From Cheilinus undulatus (lineage: Eukaryota > Chordata > Actinopteri > Labriformes > Labridae), in the NCBI RefSeq assembly GCF_018320785.1, contig NC_054884.1, positions 17,919,667 to 17,983,666 on the forward strand: a stretch of 64,000 nt of DNA, read 5' to 3'. Of this stretch, positions 48,301-60,689 are shown piece after piece. The notes under the pieces are model-generated. The model searched no databases. It worked only from the letters and a program-made list of their open reading frames with translations, and was not told where the DNA came from. The position numbers were made by a program, and so were the translations under genes. Within the stretch, counting starts at the first letter, position 1, and every line of letters begins with the position of its first letter.

Positions 48301-51300
48301 TGGTGCCTCTGGAGTCCCATGAACCTCAAGGTCTAGGATCCCCCAGAGGCTTGCAGTTGTGTATAAAACTATTATTCGGCCACCCCTAACCAATGCTCAC
48401 AAGGAGAAACAGTTGCAGCGGGTCCAGAAATACATGAAGACTTATTTTCAAATCGTCTTGTTTACTGATAAGTGCCGTGCAACCCTGGATGGTCCAGATG
48501 GAGGAGTAGTGGATGTTGGTGGATGGCCACCATGTCCCAACAAGGCTGCGATGTCAGTAAGGAGGTGACTGAGTCATATTTTGGGCCAAAATCATGGGGA
48601 GAGAGCTAGTAGGCCCCTTTAGGGTCCCTGAAGGTGTGAAAATGACCTCAGCAAAGAATATGTAAAAGTATATATATAGAGTATATAGAGTTTCTGACTG
48701 ACCACTTTCTTCCATGGTACAAAAAGAAGAACTGTGCCTTCAGTAGTAAAATTATCTTCATGCATGACAATGCACCATCTCATGCTGCAAAGAATACCTC
48801 TGTGTCATTGGCTGCTATGGGCATAAAAGAAGAGAAACTCATGGTGTGGCCCCCATTCTCCCCTGACCTCAACCCTATTTAGAACCTTTGGAGCATCCTT
48901 AAGTAAAGATCTATGAGGGTAGGAGGTACTTCACATTAAAACTGTAGCTCTGGGAGGCCATTCTGGCATCTTGCAAGGAAATTCAAGCAGAAACTCTCCA
49001 AAAACGCACAAGTTCAATGGATGCAAGAATTCTAACAGTGATATCAAAGAAGGGCTCCTATGTTAACAAGTAACTTGGCCTGTTGAGATGTTTTTGATTG
49101 AAATAGCTTTTAATTTCAGTAACTATGACCTCCTAATGCTGCAAATTCAACAAATGATCATTTTCAGTTTTTAACCTATAAAATGTTTTGAAACTCTGTA
49201 ATGCATATATTTGGAAAAGTGCATTTTGAGATTTTTTTTTTAAATAGTTATCATTGAGAGGTTTGTTCAATAAAAACAAAATATGTGTACCAAAATGTGG
49301 AAAGGGACAAAAAAGCATGGAGCAGTCGCAATTAAGTACCTTAATTAACTGAGAGCAATGCAATAATGCTGAAAGCCCTCATAAGATACTGTTTTTTTAG
49401 CATTATTTGAACCAGTTTATTGTTTTTGTAAGTATCCATGTAATAAGCAGGATAATGTACAGTGAACAGGTTGTTATTGCTTTATAAACCCTTTTTGTTT
49501 AACAACTTGCTCACTGTACATTTTACCTAACTTGTTAAATAAAATCTGATTTTTCGAATCATACCACTGCCACTTTTCACAGAAGTATCCCCAGTCCCTC
49601 TCCGTCTCCTCCACAGCGTAACCTCGACCCTGAACGAAGTTCTTTGCGATTGGACAGGCCTCGTTGATCAGGCCCAGCCCCCACGTTGTGATTGGCCTGC
49701 GCTGGACAGCGTACGAGGTGAAAAGGGCCGATGCAACTGCACCAAGAAAACCAGTTGGGTGAGGATGGGTCATTCTGCCCGTCTCAACAGCAACCGCCAC
49801 CAATGACAACAGCTGATCTGGCTTTGGATACCTGGTGAGGAAAAAGTATTAAAAAATCATTATCGGGGCGCAGGTGGCCTAGTGGTGTGAGGCGCGCCCC
49901 ATGTACGCAGACGGCCTGGGTTTGAATCCAGCCTGAGGCCCTTTACCGCATGTCTCTCCCAAGCTCTCCCTGTTTCCGACTCTATCCACTGTCCTCCTCT
50001 ATCAAATAAAGGTGCAAAAATGCCCAAAAATAAATCTTTAAAAAAAAAAAAAAAAACACATTATCGGCTTTTATTATTAACGTGAAACTAATGAGTAATG
50101 AGTAATGAACAGAAGAACTGGAGAACTAGTGTGACAGGAAGTACTTACTGTTATCATCTGAAAAAAATGCAACAATTTTTTAAATAAAGATTCGAGTGAT
50201 ATTTGGACAAATAATGTGTAAATCCGGACTAAGATGAGCTAGTTTCAGATGGTTTCATTGCATACTTATATACACTATTGTTTAAACAAAAATAGAAATT
50301 CTAAGTTTGAAATCTTGATACTTTGGACTGCCATTTACTTTTGCCCATTTACAGTACAAGATAATGGTGTATCAAACCGTGCCAAACCTAACTTATCCGA
50401 GCTGGACAACTTCGGGAAAAACACTGTATGAGTCTTACCTGAGGCCAATACACATGGACCTCATGGCTGCTCCACAGCCTGTCCCCTCTGGATTATAGAG
50501 CACTCTGTAGCCCCCCTCCTCTCCAGGCTTCAGCTGAGAGACTCCTAAAGGAGCATGTAAAGTAAGTCAGATCTTAACCAAAGCTACACATTTATTCTGT
50601 GATTGTTAAAACAAAGGTTTTGCCTCACCAAGGATGCTTGAAGGCCCTGGTGCTCTCCCCTCCATGTCTTTCATCCCCTCTATATATCTAGCAGCCACAT
50701 CATGCAGGAGCTCATCCCCCACCTTTCCTACAAGGGGGACAACCAGTTCAACGTTGTCCATGTTGAATTTTTTTTTAAAGATGATACAGACCTTCTAACA
50801 AGGCCTTATCAAAGTAAAGGTCAACCAGAATTGCTACAATTTTCTCTCCACTTGTACAGGGGTGTAATAGTGCAGCAAATCAAGACACGACTGGAAATTA
50901 GATGTAACCTTTAGCTGGACGGTGTAGTATATGCCTTGATGAGCATGGATGATCAGGTCAGTCAAGTCAGTTTTTTGTTTTAAGAGAATAAGCAAAGGAG
51001 ACAGAAAATTCAGAAAAAGAAAATGAGTTAGATATAATTTTAAGCTCACCAGTTGCGAGTCCCTCAGCCGTTGCCAGATGCAGAACCGTGTCATCACTCA
51101 CCGGCCAATCAGGGAGCTCAGCCTTGATTTTCTTCAGACCGCCAAGCTCCTTCAGCTCCTGTAACATCCGAAAGGATGGGGCAAGACATTTTAGATCACT
51201 TGAACAGTATTTGAACCTCATTACAAACTTTAGGGTGGGTTCTCCATGTCTGACACCAACCTGGTGAATAGCAGGTCCGGACTCATTATACTCCCACTGC

Positions 51301-52011
51301 TTGTTCCTGTACCCCAGAGCATCACCAACACCACTTAGCAGCATGGCTGCCTTATAGTGCTCCAGAGAAGCTGACCCACTACAAGTCAGAAAACAACCAC
51401 TTTCATCTTCTTAAATGTAGAAAATGTGACTCTTGACAGAAGTGCAGCTCTTTGATGCACCTAAGCCGAAACAAACTTGAGTTGCCCAAAAACCAGGATG
51501 TTAATTTTAAGTCTGTTTTAAAATATTATTTTCAAGTATTAAAAATACAAACAACACAACTTCTTTCACTCTTTCATGAAGTCTGGTTAGGTTCTGCAAC
51601 TTTGTTGTTAAAACTGAACAGAAGCAAAGAATTATGGGCTATGTAGGATTTCTGGAAAGATGCAACTGAGGAAAAATTATGCTTAAAAGAAAGGCTTAAA
51701 AGAACCTTTGCCAGTTCTGTCAATTTAATGAAAACTTATAAATTAACATAAAGAAAAAAACAAGCACAAAAACAACTACATTGTTATAGTTTAAAGTGAA
51801 GTACTTGAGGAACAAATGCCCCAGTGATAAATGTTCTGGTCAGCACAGATTTACACGTTGTAACCTGTTATTTCTTTCCATTAAAATTAAGTCATACGTA
51901 ATGGTTTGAAGTTTCAGCAACTCTCTGGTTTTATTTCAGATCAAACTGACTGTAGTGTTGCACTTGCTCAGTAAATCCTCCCCCCGTGCAGCAGCACCCT
52001 CACCGGTCCAT
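45311..52011 (-). CDS. adprh: ADP-ribosylarginine hydrolase (ARH1)
   Basis: Removes mono-ADP-ribose from arginine side chains in the cytosol, using a di-magnesium centre. Coding exons in transcript order: 52011-52004 (8 nt), 51378-51261, 51158-51050, 50727-50629, 50544-50439, 49831-49565, 47942-47728, 45459-45311. They sum to 1071 nt, 356 aa (human ARH1 357). The start is [15 protein letters not shown]. The ATG in exon 2 alone would truncate the ARH fold by 14 residues, which is why I chose the upstream ATG; its 8-nt coding part splices in phase. Key motifs: [14 protein letters not shown] with Asp64-Asp65, [33 protein letters not shown], and GGDSDSTA with Asp309 and Asp311. The metal-binding acidic residues are present, unlike the inactive ADPRHL1 branch. 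Confidence 0.95.
45894..47159. mobile_element. Tc1/mariner-like element in adprh last intron
   Basis: 1.27 kb. The left end caggtgcatctcaaaaaa is inverted at the right (atttctgagatgcacctg). TA lies on both sides (45892-45893, 47160-47161). The ggtgcatctca terminus is a common teleost Tc1-like family. The interior has transposase-like remnants but no open frame. Confidence 0.85.
48010..49080 (+). mobile_element. Tc1/mariner transposase relic in adprh intron
   Basis: Plus-strand pieces of a transposase: [20 protein letters not shown] and LDGPDGG (about 48420-48510), then [13 protein letters not shown] (about 48759-48800) and [12 protein letters not shown] followed by an in-frame TAG (about 48840-48882). 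DNAPSH and SPDLNPI are hallmarks of the catalytic core. Several stops and shifts. Terminal repeats not located, so the limits are approximate. Confidence 0.8.
49867..50058 (+). repeat. tRNA-derived SINE with 9-bp target duplication
   Basis: The head gcgcaggtggcctagtggt carries a box A-like sequence and ggtttgaatcc is box B. The body includes catgtctctcccaagctctc and gactctatccactgtcct, and the end is an A-run. It is flanked by cattatcgg at 49858-49866 and 50059-50067. It sits in an adprh intron, antisense to the gene. The same family occurs inverted at 58.97-59.14 kb. Confidence 0.88.
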
Positions 52012-53520
52012 TGTAGCGCGTCGCTCCCCGAAATCAAGCTTCACCAGGCGGTCACACACGCACGAGTACACCGCGGCTGCTGACCGCTGTTGAAGCGCCG
52101 CGGTTCCCAGATAATTATTTACTTAGTCCAGGTATAGAAAGGCCTGTTAAGAGCAGCAAGCCTTCATTCAGCGAAGTTACGTTACCTCCTAAACCTCAAA
52201 GCGGAAGGTTGTACTCCGTGAAAACTTGCAGGCTAAAAAAAGACGCGACCAATTTTAGAAGCCTGCTCCAAGATGGAGACTTACAGAAACAAATGGGAAC
52301 TTTTTAGGGTCTTTCCCAAGCACCGTATTTGATTCGGACAGCTGCACCTCGAAAATTAGGTCATGTTTGTGTTTTTACTCTGCTAGAACACACTGGAGAG
52401 AAAAAGAGGTGAATCATTTAGCATATCATTATTGAAGGTAACCTAACTTTAACAGACTATCATACTTAAAAAAAACTTACTGGTTGCATTTACAAATATA
52501 TTCTAACAATAACTTCACTGTGATTCAAGTACATTTTAATAAGATGGACATTTCATCTCTCTACAGTAACCACATTACACTGGCTCATCCAAAACTGATC
52601 ATCATTCAGTAAAACCTCTGAATCGTACAACTTAGCCAAAATACCTGATGGTATGTACACTGCAAAAATGATCTGTCTAGATTTAAGACAGTTCTTCTGG
52701 TGCTTTTTGCTAGTGCTAGTTCATGATTTGGGTTCAGGGTAGGGGTTAGAGTTTGGGTTGGCATCAGTCAGGGTGTAGAATAAGACTCTGCCTGGAGAAT
52801 CCAGAAGGACATCAGGAAAGAAGGACAGACAGGACCTTTAAGAGACAGACAGAAAACTAAGGATGTGGGACAGGCCTCACAAGTGAATAGTAATACCAAG
52901 AGGACCAAGGACCGAAAGGCTGACTTTCGTACATGCTCAGATACCAGCAACACCCAAGTCAGAGGTGGAGCCATTATACTACGCCGCACTCTCTGTACCA
53001 GAAAATAGGGCAGACATCAGCTGGATGAGCAAACGTGGGATCCCACAACAAAAAGAAATGAGACAAAATGTATATATGTAAGCCTGCTTTGGGCTTTCTT
53101 TTATTATATGCATTCATTTTTGTTGGTTATAACTGTGCTGAAAACACGTTGCCTGGCTTTGGATTGAAAAAGAAGTTGAAGACAATGCAGAAAGTGGGTG
53201 TGCTACACCTAAATGACTCATTTACGTAAACTTTTTTTCCTTTGAATTAAGACATCTTCTCACCATGTTTGACACAGAAACAATATAAGATCTGCAATTC
53301 TCGTGTTCGTGCAACAGGGTGGCAAAGTGAACGGAAAAACCACTGTTCCACCAGCGGTCTCGGCTCCAAGCTCCTGTGTCAGCAAGCATTCGTCCTGTTG
53401 CATGTCCTTTAGCAAGACAAGGCTGCTTTGTATGTGACCTAGTGCTCTGACCTAGAGGTGGAAGGAAAACAGTGAAAAGAAAACGCTCCTCCAGGGATCA
53501 ATAAAGCATTACATCATATT
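52012..53520. other. adprh upstream region and intergenic DNA
   Basis: The first about 150 bp upstream of the adprh ATG are GC-rich with several CG dinucleotides (cgcgtcgctccccg, cacacgcacgagtacaccgcgg). They probably contain the adprh promoter and 5' UTR. Beyond about 52.3 kb I see no coding signal. A short LINE/SINE-tail-like gggatcaataaagcatta lies near 53495. Confidence 0.45.
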
Positions 53521-54540
53521 AAAATCAACTTTTGGATCCTAGATGCATGCTCAGAATTCAGATGAAGACAAGTATTTCTAAACCTGTGGTCTGTGCATCA
53601 GCGTGGTGTACTGTGAGGTTTTTGCATCCACAGGGGGGCAGGATTTCACTACAGCATACTGGAACAGTCTTAGACATAGGCAGCTGGTGGATCCTGATGC
53701 CAGACACTGATTCCTGATGGCTGATGCACACGGTCAGTCCCCACTACCAGACGATTATCATGGAAGGGGACGTGCAGATTGTTCGGGGAGCTGAAGTATC
53801 AGAAGGGGAGCGGCCTGGAGGCTATTTATCACATGAGTTGTCAGGGGCTGTAAAGGCAGATGGCGAGCAGAGCCAGAGATAGATTCACAATGGTGAAAGC
53901 GGTGAAACAAATGGTCCGTGAGCAGATATGCCTGGGTGGTCTGTGGCAGTGCCTCTCTATGACAATTGTTGTAGCCGAGGGACCTTACAGTGAACATAAC
54001 TGTCTGAGAAAGAGTGCCTCAGAGAGGGTGATAAAACATATGACTGCATCAGTAACTTCTATCAAAGATTACACAAAGACTGGGAGCAAATGCCCAGAAA
54101 TTTCAGTTCAGGTTCCAAAGAGATATGTTTGTTGCATGCAACATTTCTTGCTCTGGAGTTGGGCGCACAGCAATTTCTGGACCAACAAAGATGTAAAAAA
54201 AAATAGGTCTTGTTGGTATGATAATTTGGATATCTCTGTCTGGTAAATATCACTGGCTGTATAAAACATGGTCCTAGCCTCACAGTGTGTCCCAAATTGC
54301 ATTCTTCTGTTAGTTTACAGAAGAATATTACAGTACACTATGCAGCACAGAACACTTAATCAGAGTGGGTTAGTGCTGTCTCAAATCGTGCACTGTTGTT
54401 TTGAACGTACAGGAAGTGAAAAGTTTTAGCACTTGTGTTTTCTTCTACTTTTTTTATCAGCAAGTTGTAACATATGTTAGGCGATTATAATTGAAATTTG
54501 ACGACTATTTTCCTTCTCTATTTAATTCATTTAACTTGCA
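53521..54540. other. Intergenic, no gene recognised
   Basis: Several short open frames of 60-130 codons occur but none resembles a known protein or has codon structure or splice partners. gtgtcccaaattgcattctt near 54287 resembles a common fish DNA-transposon end without a located partner. Confidence 0.4.
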
Positions 54541-54544
54541 CTTT

Positions 54545-55300
54545 TGCCTTGCCTTTTTCTTCATTAAAGTATGCTGCCATTGCTAATAACACGCTAGCTC
54601 AGAGGAGTCTGGCTGCAGACCATTCATCTCTGACGGCCACTCTCACAGACTGTTCATCTGAAACGCTGTATATTTCAGAAAGGAAGTGTTGTAATTTGCC
54701 AGTACAACATATTTCTAGTTTTAGATTTTTGTTTTAATTCAACTTTATTCATGAGACAAGTCTGGCACTTAACCTCCTAAATCAACCACACTGCAAACAT
54801 TACAGACGAGCCAACATTTCATAAGTAAAACAGAAAGAAGGTCAGAGTTCTAATAAGGGATTTAATCATGAACCCGTTAAAGAAGTAGTTACAAGAACGA
54901 TGGTTCAATTTAGCTTTATTAACTTTCGCTACTGCTAACAAAGCTATGCTAGCTAACTAACATTACCACATAAACCAATGTAGCTAAGTTAGCTTTAGCA
55001 CTGTGAGCTTTGGTAAGCTAAAGCTTACAATGCTGCTTTGAGATCTTAGCCTTAGCTACATTAGCTATGTAGCTACATTATTTATAGTTAAGTTAGCTTT
55101 GGCAACGCAAGTTTTAGCAAATATGGCTAAAGCTAAAATAGCCACATAGATAACATAGATATGTTGCTTAGTAGCTGCTTTGTGAGCTCAGCTTTAGCTA
55201 TGTTACCTACATTGCCAGGTTAGCTATGCTGCTCCTTTTTCTACTTAGCTTACCAAGCTAACAGAGCTACATGAGCTATGCTGGCTCTGTTTTATTGTTC
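54545..55300. repeat. TAGCT-rich dispersed repeat, copy A
   Basis: The first part (gtctggctgcagac, cactctcacagactgttcatctga, ctgtatatttcagaaagg) aligns with 60750-60880. The second part is dense in tagcta/tagctt/gctaag. Together they look like one repeat family represented twice in this window. No protein coding. Confidence 0.6.
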
Positions 55301-57720
55301 TCATGGGGGATGAGCCTTTTCCTGCAAGCAGACTGTTTACTATTCTTTATTAAACATTTTGTTATCCGGTTTTGCTGGTCGGGTTTTTAACTTTATCTTT
55401 TGGTATCCTAACCATTACCTTAACCCTTACCCTAACCCTAAATAGGAGGTTTAATCTGATTTCATTTCAAAAGTTTAGCATGTACTTCTGTTCTGACATA
55501 TATGTTGTCAGATGAACGGCAGCAGCCAGAATGTTTTGCATTAGCTAGCTAGCAGATTCTGATGTGTATACAAGAAGTTAGTTTTTATAACTTGTCTGTT
55601 TTTGTTTTAATTATGTGTAATGATATAAAATTAGGGGCATGGCTGATATGATGCATCCAGCACATTGTAGCTGTTTGTCAGGAGGTTTCAGGCCAGCACT
55701 GAGATAGCATTTTTATTATGGTGCTTGCCACGAATTGACTCAAACAGATGGCTTCAGTAGCCAAATAGATATCAGTCAGACTCTGGCCAATACTCTCTAC
55801 AGTCCATCATTTTCACATGGGTATTGATTTGCCTTCCTTGGCTTACACAACCAGACTGAAGTGGACCTTTGGGGAAATGTTTTTTACACTTGACCAGTTT
55901 TAACACCAGAGGTTGTTTGGTACAAAGACAACTACATCAACATCTGGTCGGCTTAGCTTTGCTAAAGGACTAGAAACGGAGCAATCGATGGGTATGTTGA
56001 GAGGTTAATTATATATCAAACACAGATATCCCCATGTGATCTAATTTTGTAGTCTGAAGAGCAAACATAATTATGATTTTACAGAAAATGTGAACCAAAA
56101 TCCAGCAAACATTGGCTACTGTTTAATCATTAATAGATATGAAACAACTGCTTGAATCTTAGCTTGTAAAAACCTTTGATACATCACAGTACAACAGATT
56201 TCTTTAGGTATATTTTACCCAAAAGATGCTGCAGGCATTAGAGACAGCAGTGGTGATCCTTTCAGATTCAGTGTGCAGGAGTATGCTTGGTTAAGGTAAC
56301 CTAGGACTTTATCTTTATTAACTGTGGTGTTCTTTTAAGATGTAATTTCTGGTCATGTGGCATCCCCAGTAGAAACTGTAAGTAGGCAAGAAACAACCAA
56401 ATTATTTAACTTTGTTTAAAGTTGTACATGAATTTGTAAAGCAAAAACTCCTGATCCACAAACTAACATTTTGTGTAAAAAAAAAAAAAGCATAGGTTTC
56501 TTTCTGAAAAATCAAACTGTAAACTGTGGTGTCATTTACAAACTCATTTTGATTTGCTTCAAGAGAAAGCAGCAGCTCTGCAGATGATGGTCATGGTGTT
56601 GACTCGGCGTTGACAGAAAAACAGTTTATCTCACTCTTCAAGGATAAACCATTGCCCTAAAGTCCAGTTTGAGTTATAGATGTTTGTATTTCCATACTCC
56701 TGACAGTACTTCTGTGACAGCTGGAACGGGATCATCAAAAAGCCCATCATGCTGTTGCACTGCAGCCAAACCAAACAGCATCATGGATACCCGCTATTCC
56801 CTACTGCTAATTATCAAGCCACAGACGTTTCTCCACATGTGATTATTATGGTTTTTTTTTTAAATTGCCCCCATTGGCATTGTTGAGCTCCATCGCTGTT
56901 TCTCCAGTGGGGTGGTTGGTTTAGTTCTGCTTGGTGATGGGCAGAAGGTACTGTAAGCTTGACTAAGCCTGACAAACTTGCTCCCAGGTTTCCTCTCAGG
57001 GATGACGGGTAGGGCGGAAAGAATCTCACATGGGCGCTGGGGTGATGTGTTGGCAGCTATGAGCGCCTGAAGGAAAGATGGGCAATGCAGCTTCAGAGCC
57101 AAATCCAACACCCTCCCTCCTGCTGGATAGGACACTCTGTTCTTTTCACACAGGGTTTAAGTAAAAAAACACAAATGTATGAATGTTTCATCATAATATT
57201 GTGATTTTTTTTTCAGTTTTTCCTCATATTTAGCCTTCTCTAAGAATGTAGCTCTATACGACTCAAGAGAGAGTCAAACAGAATATACATGATGATAGCT
57301 ATTGACGATGACACCGTAAGTCTGAATGTTAGTGATGATAAAATTATTAAATTCTACGTATCCTGTGTATTGTCTATGTGCTGCCTGTCAGCACCTCTGT
57401 CTGGTCAGACTTAAAGCTCTTCCATGGCGCTTACTTCTGCGGTCCCTTTGTTTCTGTGTCTTCGCTGTCAAATGTTCATTACTCTGTCCAACTCTGCTAT
57501 GGTAGATTGAGACATACTCCCTTTTAGTTAGTTGTAGCCCTTCCTCCAGTTAACCTTGCTAACAAGTTAACCAACAGCTTACTGATTATGCATGGACGTG
57601 AACAAACTTTATAGTGCGGCATACACACTCTGTTCTTTACTCATGGTAAAGAGGAGATGCACTGTACACCTCTAGCTCATGGTGACTCAAGACGGCAGAT
57701 GAGACCATGGCTCAAGCTGC
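55301..57720. other. Intergenic, no gene recognised
   Basis: AT-rich unique-looking sequence. A few imperfect ccctaa units occur at about 55421-55442. The minus-strand open frames around 56.8-57.1 kb have no recognisable protein similarity or splice context. Confidence 0.4.
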
Positions 57721-57739
57721 ACCTATTGACTAATATACA

Positions 57740-58702
57740 CCCCCTTCAAGTCAGTATCTAGTAGATACACCTTTGACTGCAATCACAGCACTGAGTCTGT
57801 GTTGATAGTCTCAGGCTTGCTCATCTGGACACTAAAATTTGACTCCATTCTTCTTTGCAAAAATGCCCAAGCTCTGTCAGGTTCAAGTCCAGCCACAAAT
57901 TCCCTATTGGACTGAGGTCTAAGCTTTGACTCCAGAACATTCACCATTTCTGTGTAGCTGTATGCTTCGTGTCATTGTCCCTCTGAAAACAAATCTTCTC
58001 CCAAGCCGTAGTTCTCATGCAGACTGAATAATATTGTCCTCCAGGATTTTCCTATATTTTTACGCATTCATGTTACCCTCTACTTTTACAAGCTTTCCAG
58101 TGCTGGCTGCCAAGAAGCATCCCCACAGTATGATGCTGCCACCACCGGACTTCACAGTGGGGATGTCTGCCAAACATAGCGTCTTATCTGATGCCATAAA
58201 AGCACCAGAACTTCCTTCCACCTGACCATGGAGTCTCCCAAATGCCTTTTGGTGAACTCTTCTTAAGATTTAAGTTTTCTTTTACAGTGGATTTCTCTTT
58301 GCCATTATCCCATAAAACTTTGACCGTTAAAGAACCTGGGCAACAGTTATTGTATGCAGTCTCTCCCATCTCAGCTACTGAAGCTCGTAACTCCCTCAGA
58401 GTAGTCATAGGTGTCTCTGTGGCCTCTCTCACTAGTCTCCTTCTGGCATGCTCTCTCAGTTTGTGAGGACGGCCTGATCGAGGCAAATTTGCACCTGTGT
58501 CATATTCCTTCCATTACTTGATGGATTTAACCAAAACTCTGGGGGATGTTCAGTGCCTTGGATTTTTTTGTATCCATCCCCTGAATTATACTTTTCAATA
58601 ATCTTTATCTGAGTTGCTTGGGGTATTCTTTTGTCTTCCTGATGTAATGGTAGCCAGGAATCCTAAGAACCAGGTGAATACTTCTTTTATCGGCACTTTA
58701 TT
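57740..58702 (-). mobile_element. Tc1-like transposon relic
   Basis: Same family as the element at 22185-23668. Shared stretches include tgcaatcacagcactg, gctcatctggacact and catgatgctgccaccacc-like text. The minus strand preserves a transposase piece, MPRSGRPHKLREHARR then TETPMTTLRELRA. The right end keeps a trace of the terminal repeat (gaatacttcttttatcg). Left end and exact limits are uncertain. Confidence 0.75.
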
Positions 58703-58965
58703 TACCACTAAAAAGTGCTAAGACACGCTGATATTAGGCTTGTTTAATGCTCTAATTAATCTTTTTAGAACAGTGCTTTCCAGCCTGAAGCTCAAGACTC
58801 CATAAGGATCACAAGAAAATAAGAGAATGATTTTTACTCTTTAATTTAGTAATATTGACAATGAGTTGTAAGTGTTGATTCAGTCGATGGTTTAAATGTA
58901 TCCACCTTGATATAAACCCTCAACTATAAAGCTAAATATGTCCAACAGTTTTCAAAGGCAGACAT

Positions 58966-59142
58966 CTTTTTTTTTTTTAAAGATTTATTTTTGGCCTTTA
59001 TTTGATAGGACAGTGGATAGAGTTGGAAACAGGGGAGAGAGCAGGGAGAGACATGCAGGAAATAGTGCCACGGGCCGGATTTGAACCCGGGTCGCCTGTG
59101 TATATGGCATGCGCCTTAACCACTCGACTACCGGCGCCGGTA
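58966..59142 (-). repeat. tRNA-derived SINE, inverted copy
   Basis: Read on the minus strand: head with tagtcgagtggttaaggc (box A resembling Ser/Leu tRNA) and gggttcaaatccggccc (box B), then catgtctctccctgc, ctctatccactgtcct and an A tail (the T-run at 58969-58979). It is a sibling of the copy at 49.87 kb. Its 5' edge coincides with a 20-bp palindrome. Confidence 0.88.
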
Positions 59143-60364
59143 GTCTTTTTATTCATTTGCCACAGTTTTGTATTTTTAAGGCCAAGTTTATTTTATTGTT
59201 TATTGACTCAAACAGCAGGGAAACAGGCAGGTGATGCATCCATGGACATTTGAGTCAAACATTAGGGATACATGGACACACACGCTGACACATATTTTAC
59301 TCATTCAGACACTACTTCCTCCTGCCCCCATGCATAGACATTTGCTTGCACATACACACACACATAGCCGTGTACAAACACATTGACACCCCCATAAACA
59401 GTGTTACATCTCTAGCATGCACAGCCCCAATTGTAATCTCCCCCTCCAGTTGCTAAGCAACACTGGAAGTTGTAATTGCGCATGGGTTTCATGGCCTACT
59501 GCGGGTGGAGTGGGGGGTAGTGGTTTGGATAGGGGAGCAGGGTGAAGAGGTTGCAAGACTCCTTCTTTGAGATGGAGCCTCTTGGGAGGGGGAAAGATGG
59601 TGGTCTCCTCAACCAGCGCTCTGATGGTTGCTTGTTAACTCCACATGTGACCATCGGACCATCTCTTAAACCGCCATGGGACCCCACAGTCAGCACGAAT
59701 GCCATTTCTGACATGAAGCATTTTACAGGAGAGGTTATGATGATACATGAGGGGCTGAGCAGTAGGGAGAGGTCACGAGATGTGGCTTCCACTTTTCTTT
59801 TAACAGTTTGTTTTGAGCGTAGGGAGGGTAGAAGTAGAAAGTGTTGATACGTAAAAGATTTAATGTCAGATTTTTCTGACCACGAGGGCTGCACAAAAGA
59901 ATTTTTTTACTCATATTTATAAAAGATTAAATTACTTCCCAAGGATAAAGTGAAACAGCATTAAACCAAAATAGAAAGGAAATTAACACAATTAACAAAA
60001 TCACAACTGAACTGAGAAGATGTTATTGAGATTTGTCTGTCTTTGCTAGAGTCACAGCAATTTTGTTTAATTTCCAGAATTTCCAGAACATTGGTAAACT
60101 GACACTGAAAGCACAACAGCAAGACCTGAATTTGTGTGGGGGTCAAAACGCATTTTTGAAAGTGTGCTCTGCGTTATGAATGATGAAATTCAAACATGAA
60201 ATTTGCTGCCTTTGCTCAAGTTCAAAAGTTTGAACCCTAGAGACAAAATTTCTTTACATGAAAGGAACTCTGATTCATTTCCCTGAATACCTGGGATGAA
60301 CAGGAAATGATCAATATGACCTCCATGAAGCAAACGTGCTGTAAGCTACCATCAAAGGCTAAAT
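59143..60364. other. Intergenic, no gene recognised
   Basis: Contains a short CA-rich run (about 59340-59370). Overlapping open frames on both strands at 59.5-59.9 kb encode nothing recognisable. No paired terminal repeats seen. Confidence 0.4.
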
Positions 60365-60545
60365 ACTAAAGCCGGGCATACACTGTGCGATTTCAGGCCA
60401 ACCCGATTACAATCATGTTGGAATGTCAGCTCACACAGTACGACTGAATTGTTTATGACCCATGACAATCATGCAAGATTTATGTGTTTACGCTGTATGG
60501 TCAGATGGTCATGAGCTGAGAGCTCACACTTGTATGAGTGATGTC
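60365..60545. repeat. Possible Harbinger-like MITE end
   Basis: taaagccgggcatacactgt has the TAA plus G-rich, cacact-type terminus seen in the PIF/Harbinger MITEs at 29.4-30.5 kb, followed by cgattac-like text. No matching right end was found, so only one terminus or a truncated copy is claimed. Confidence 0.35.
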
Positions 60546-60689
60546 AGAGGACTGTGACTAATGTCAGTGGAGTTTCCATTGAAAGTCTCACACAAAAAGG
60601 TTGAAGTAAGATCTATTGTCTTGTTTAAATGCCTCAAAAATCTACAAACAGTGAAAATATTGCTCTTGCCATCTCTTCCTCGTACACAT

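Noticed and set aside
49867-49945. tRNA gene
   Set aside because: Box A and box B are present but the sequence continues into a SINE body and A tail with target duplications, and does not fold as a full tRNA.
55421-55442. Telomere-like ccctaa units
   Set aside because: Only about two clean units with flanking variants; too short to claim an interstitial telomere array.
58772-58800. Second hAT-like terminus (cagtgctttccagcct)
   Set aside because: No partner end; likely a worn fragment only.
59496-59894. Overlapping 100-130 codon open frames on both strands
   Set aside because: No recognisable protein and both strands equally open; chance in moderately GC-rich DNA.
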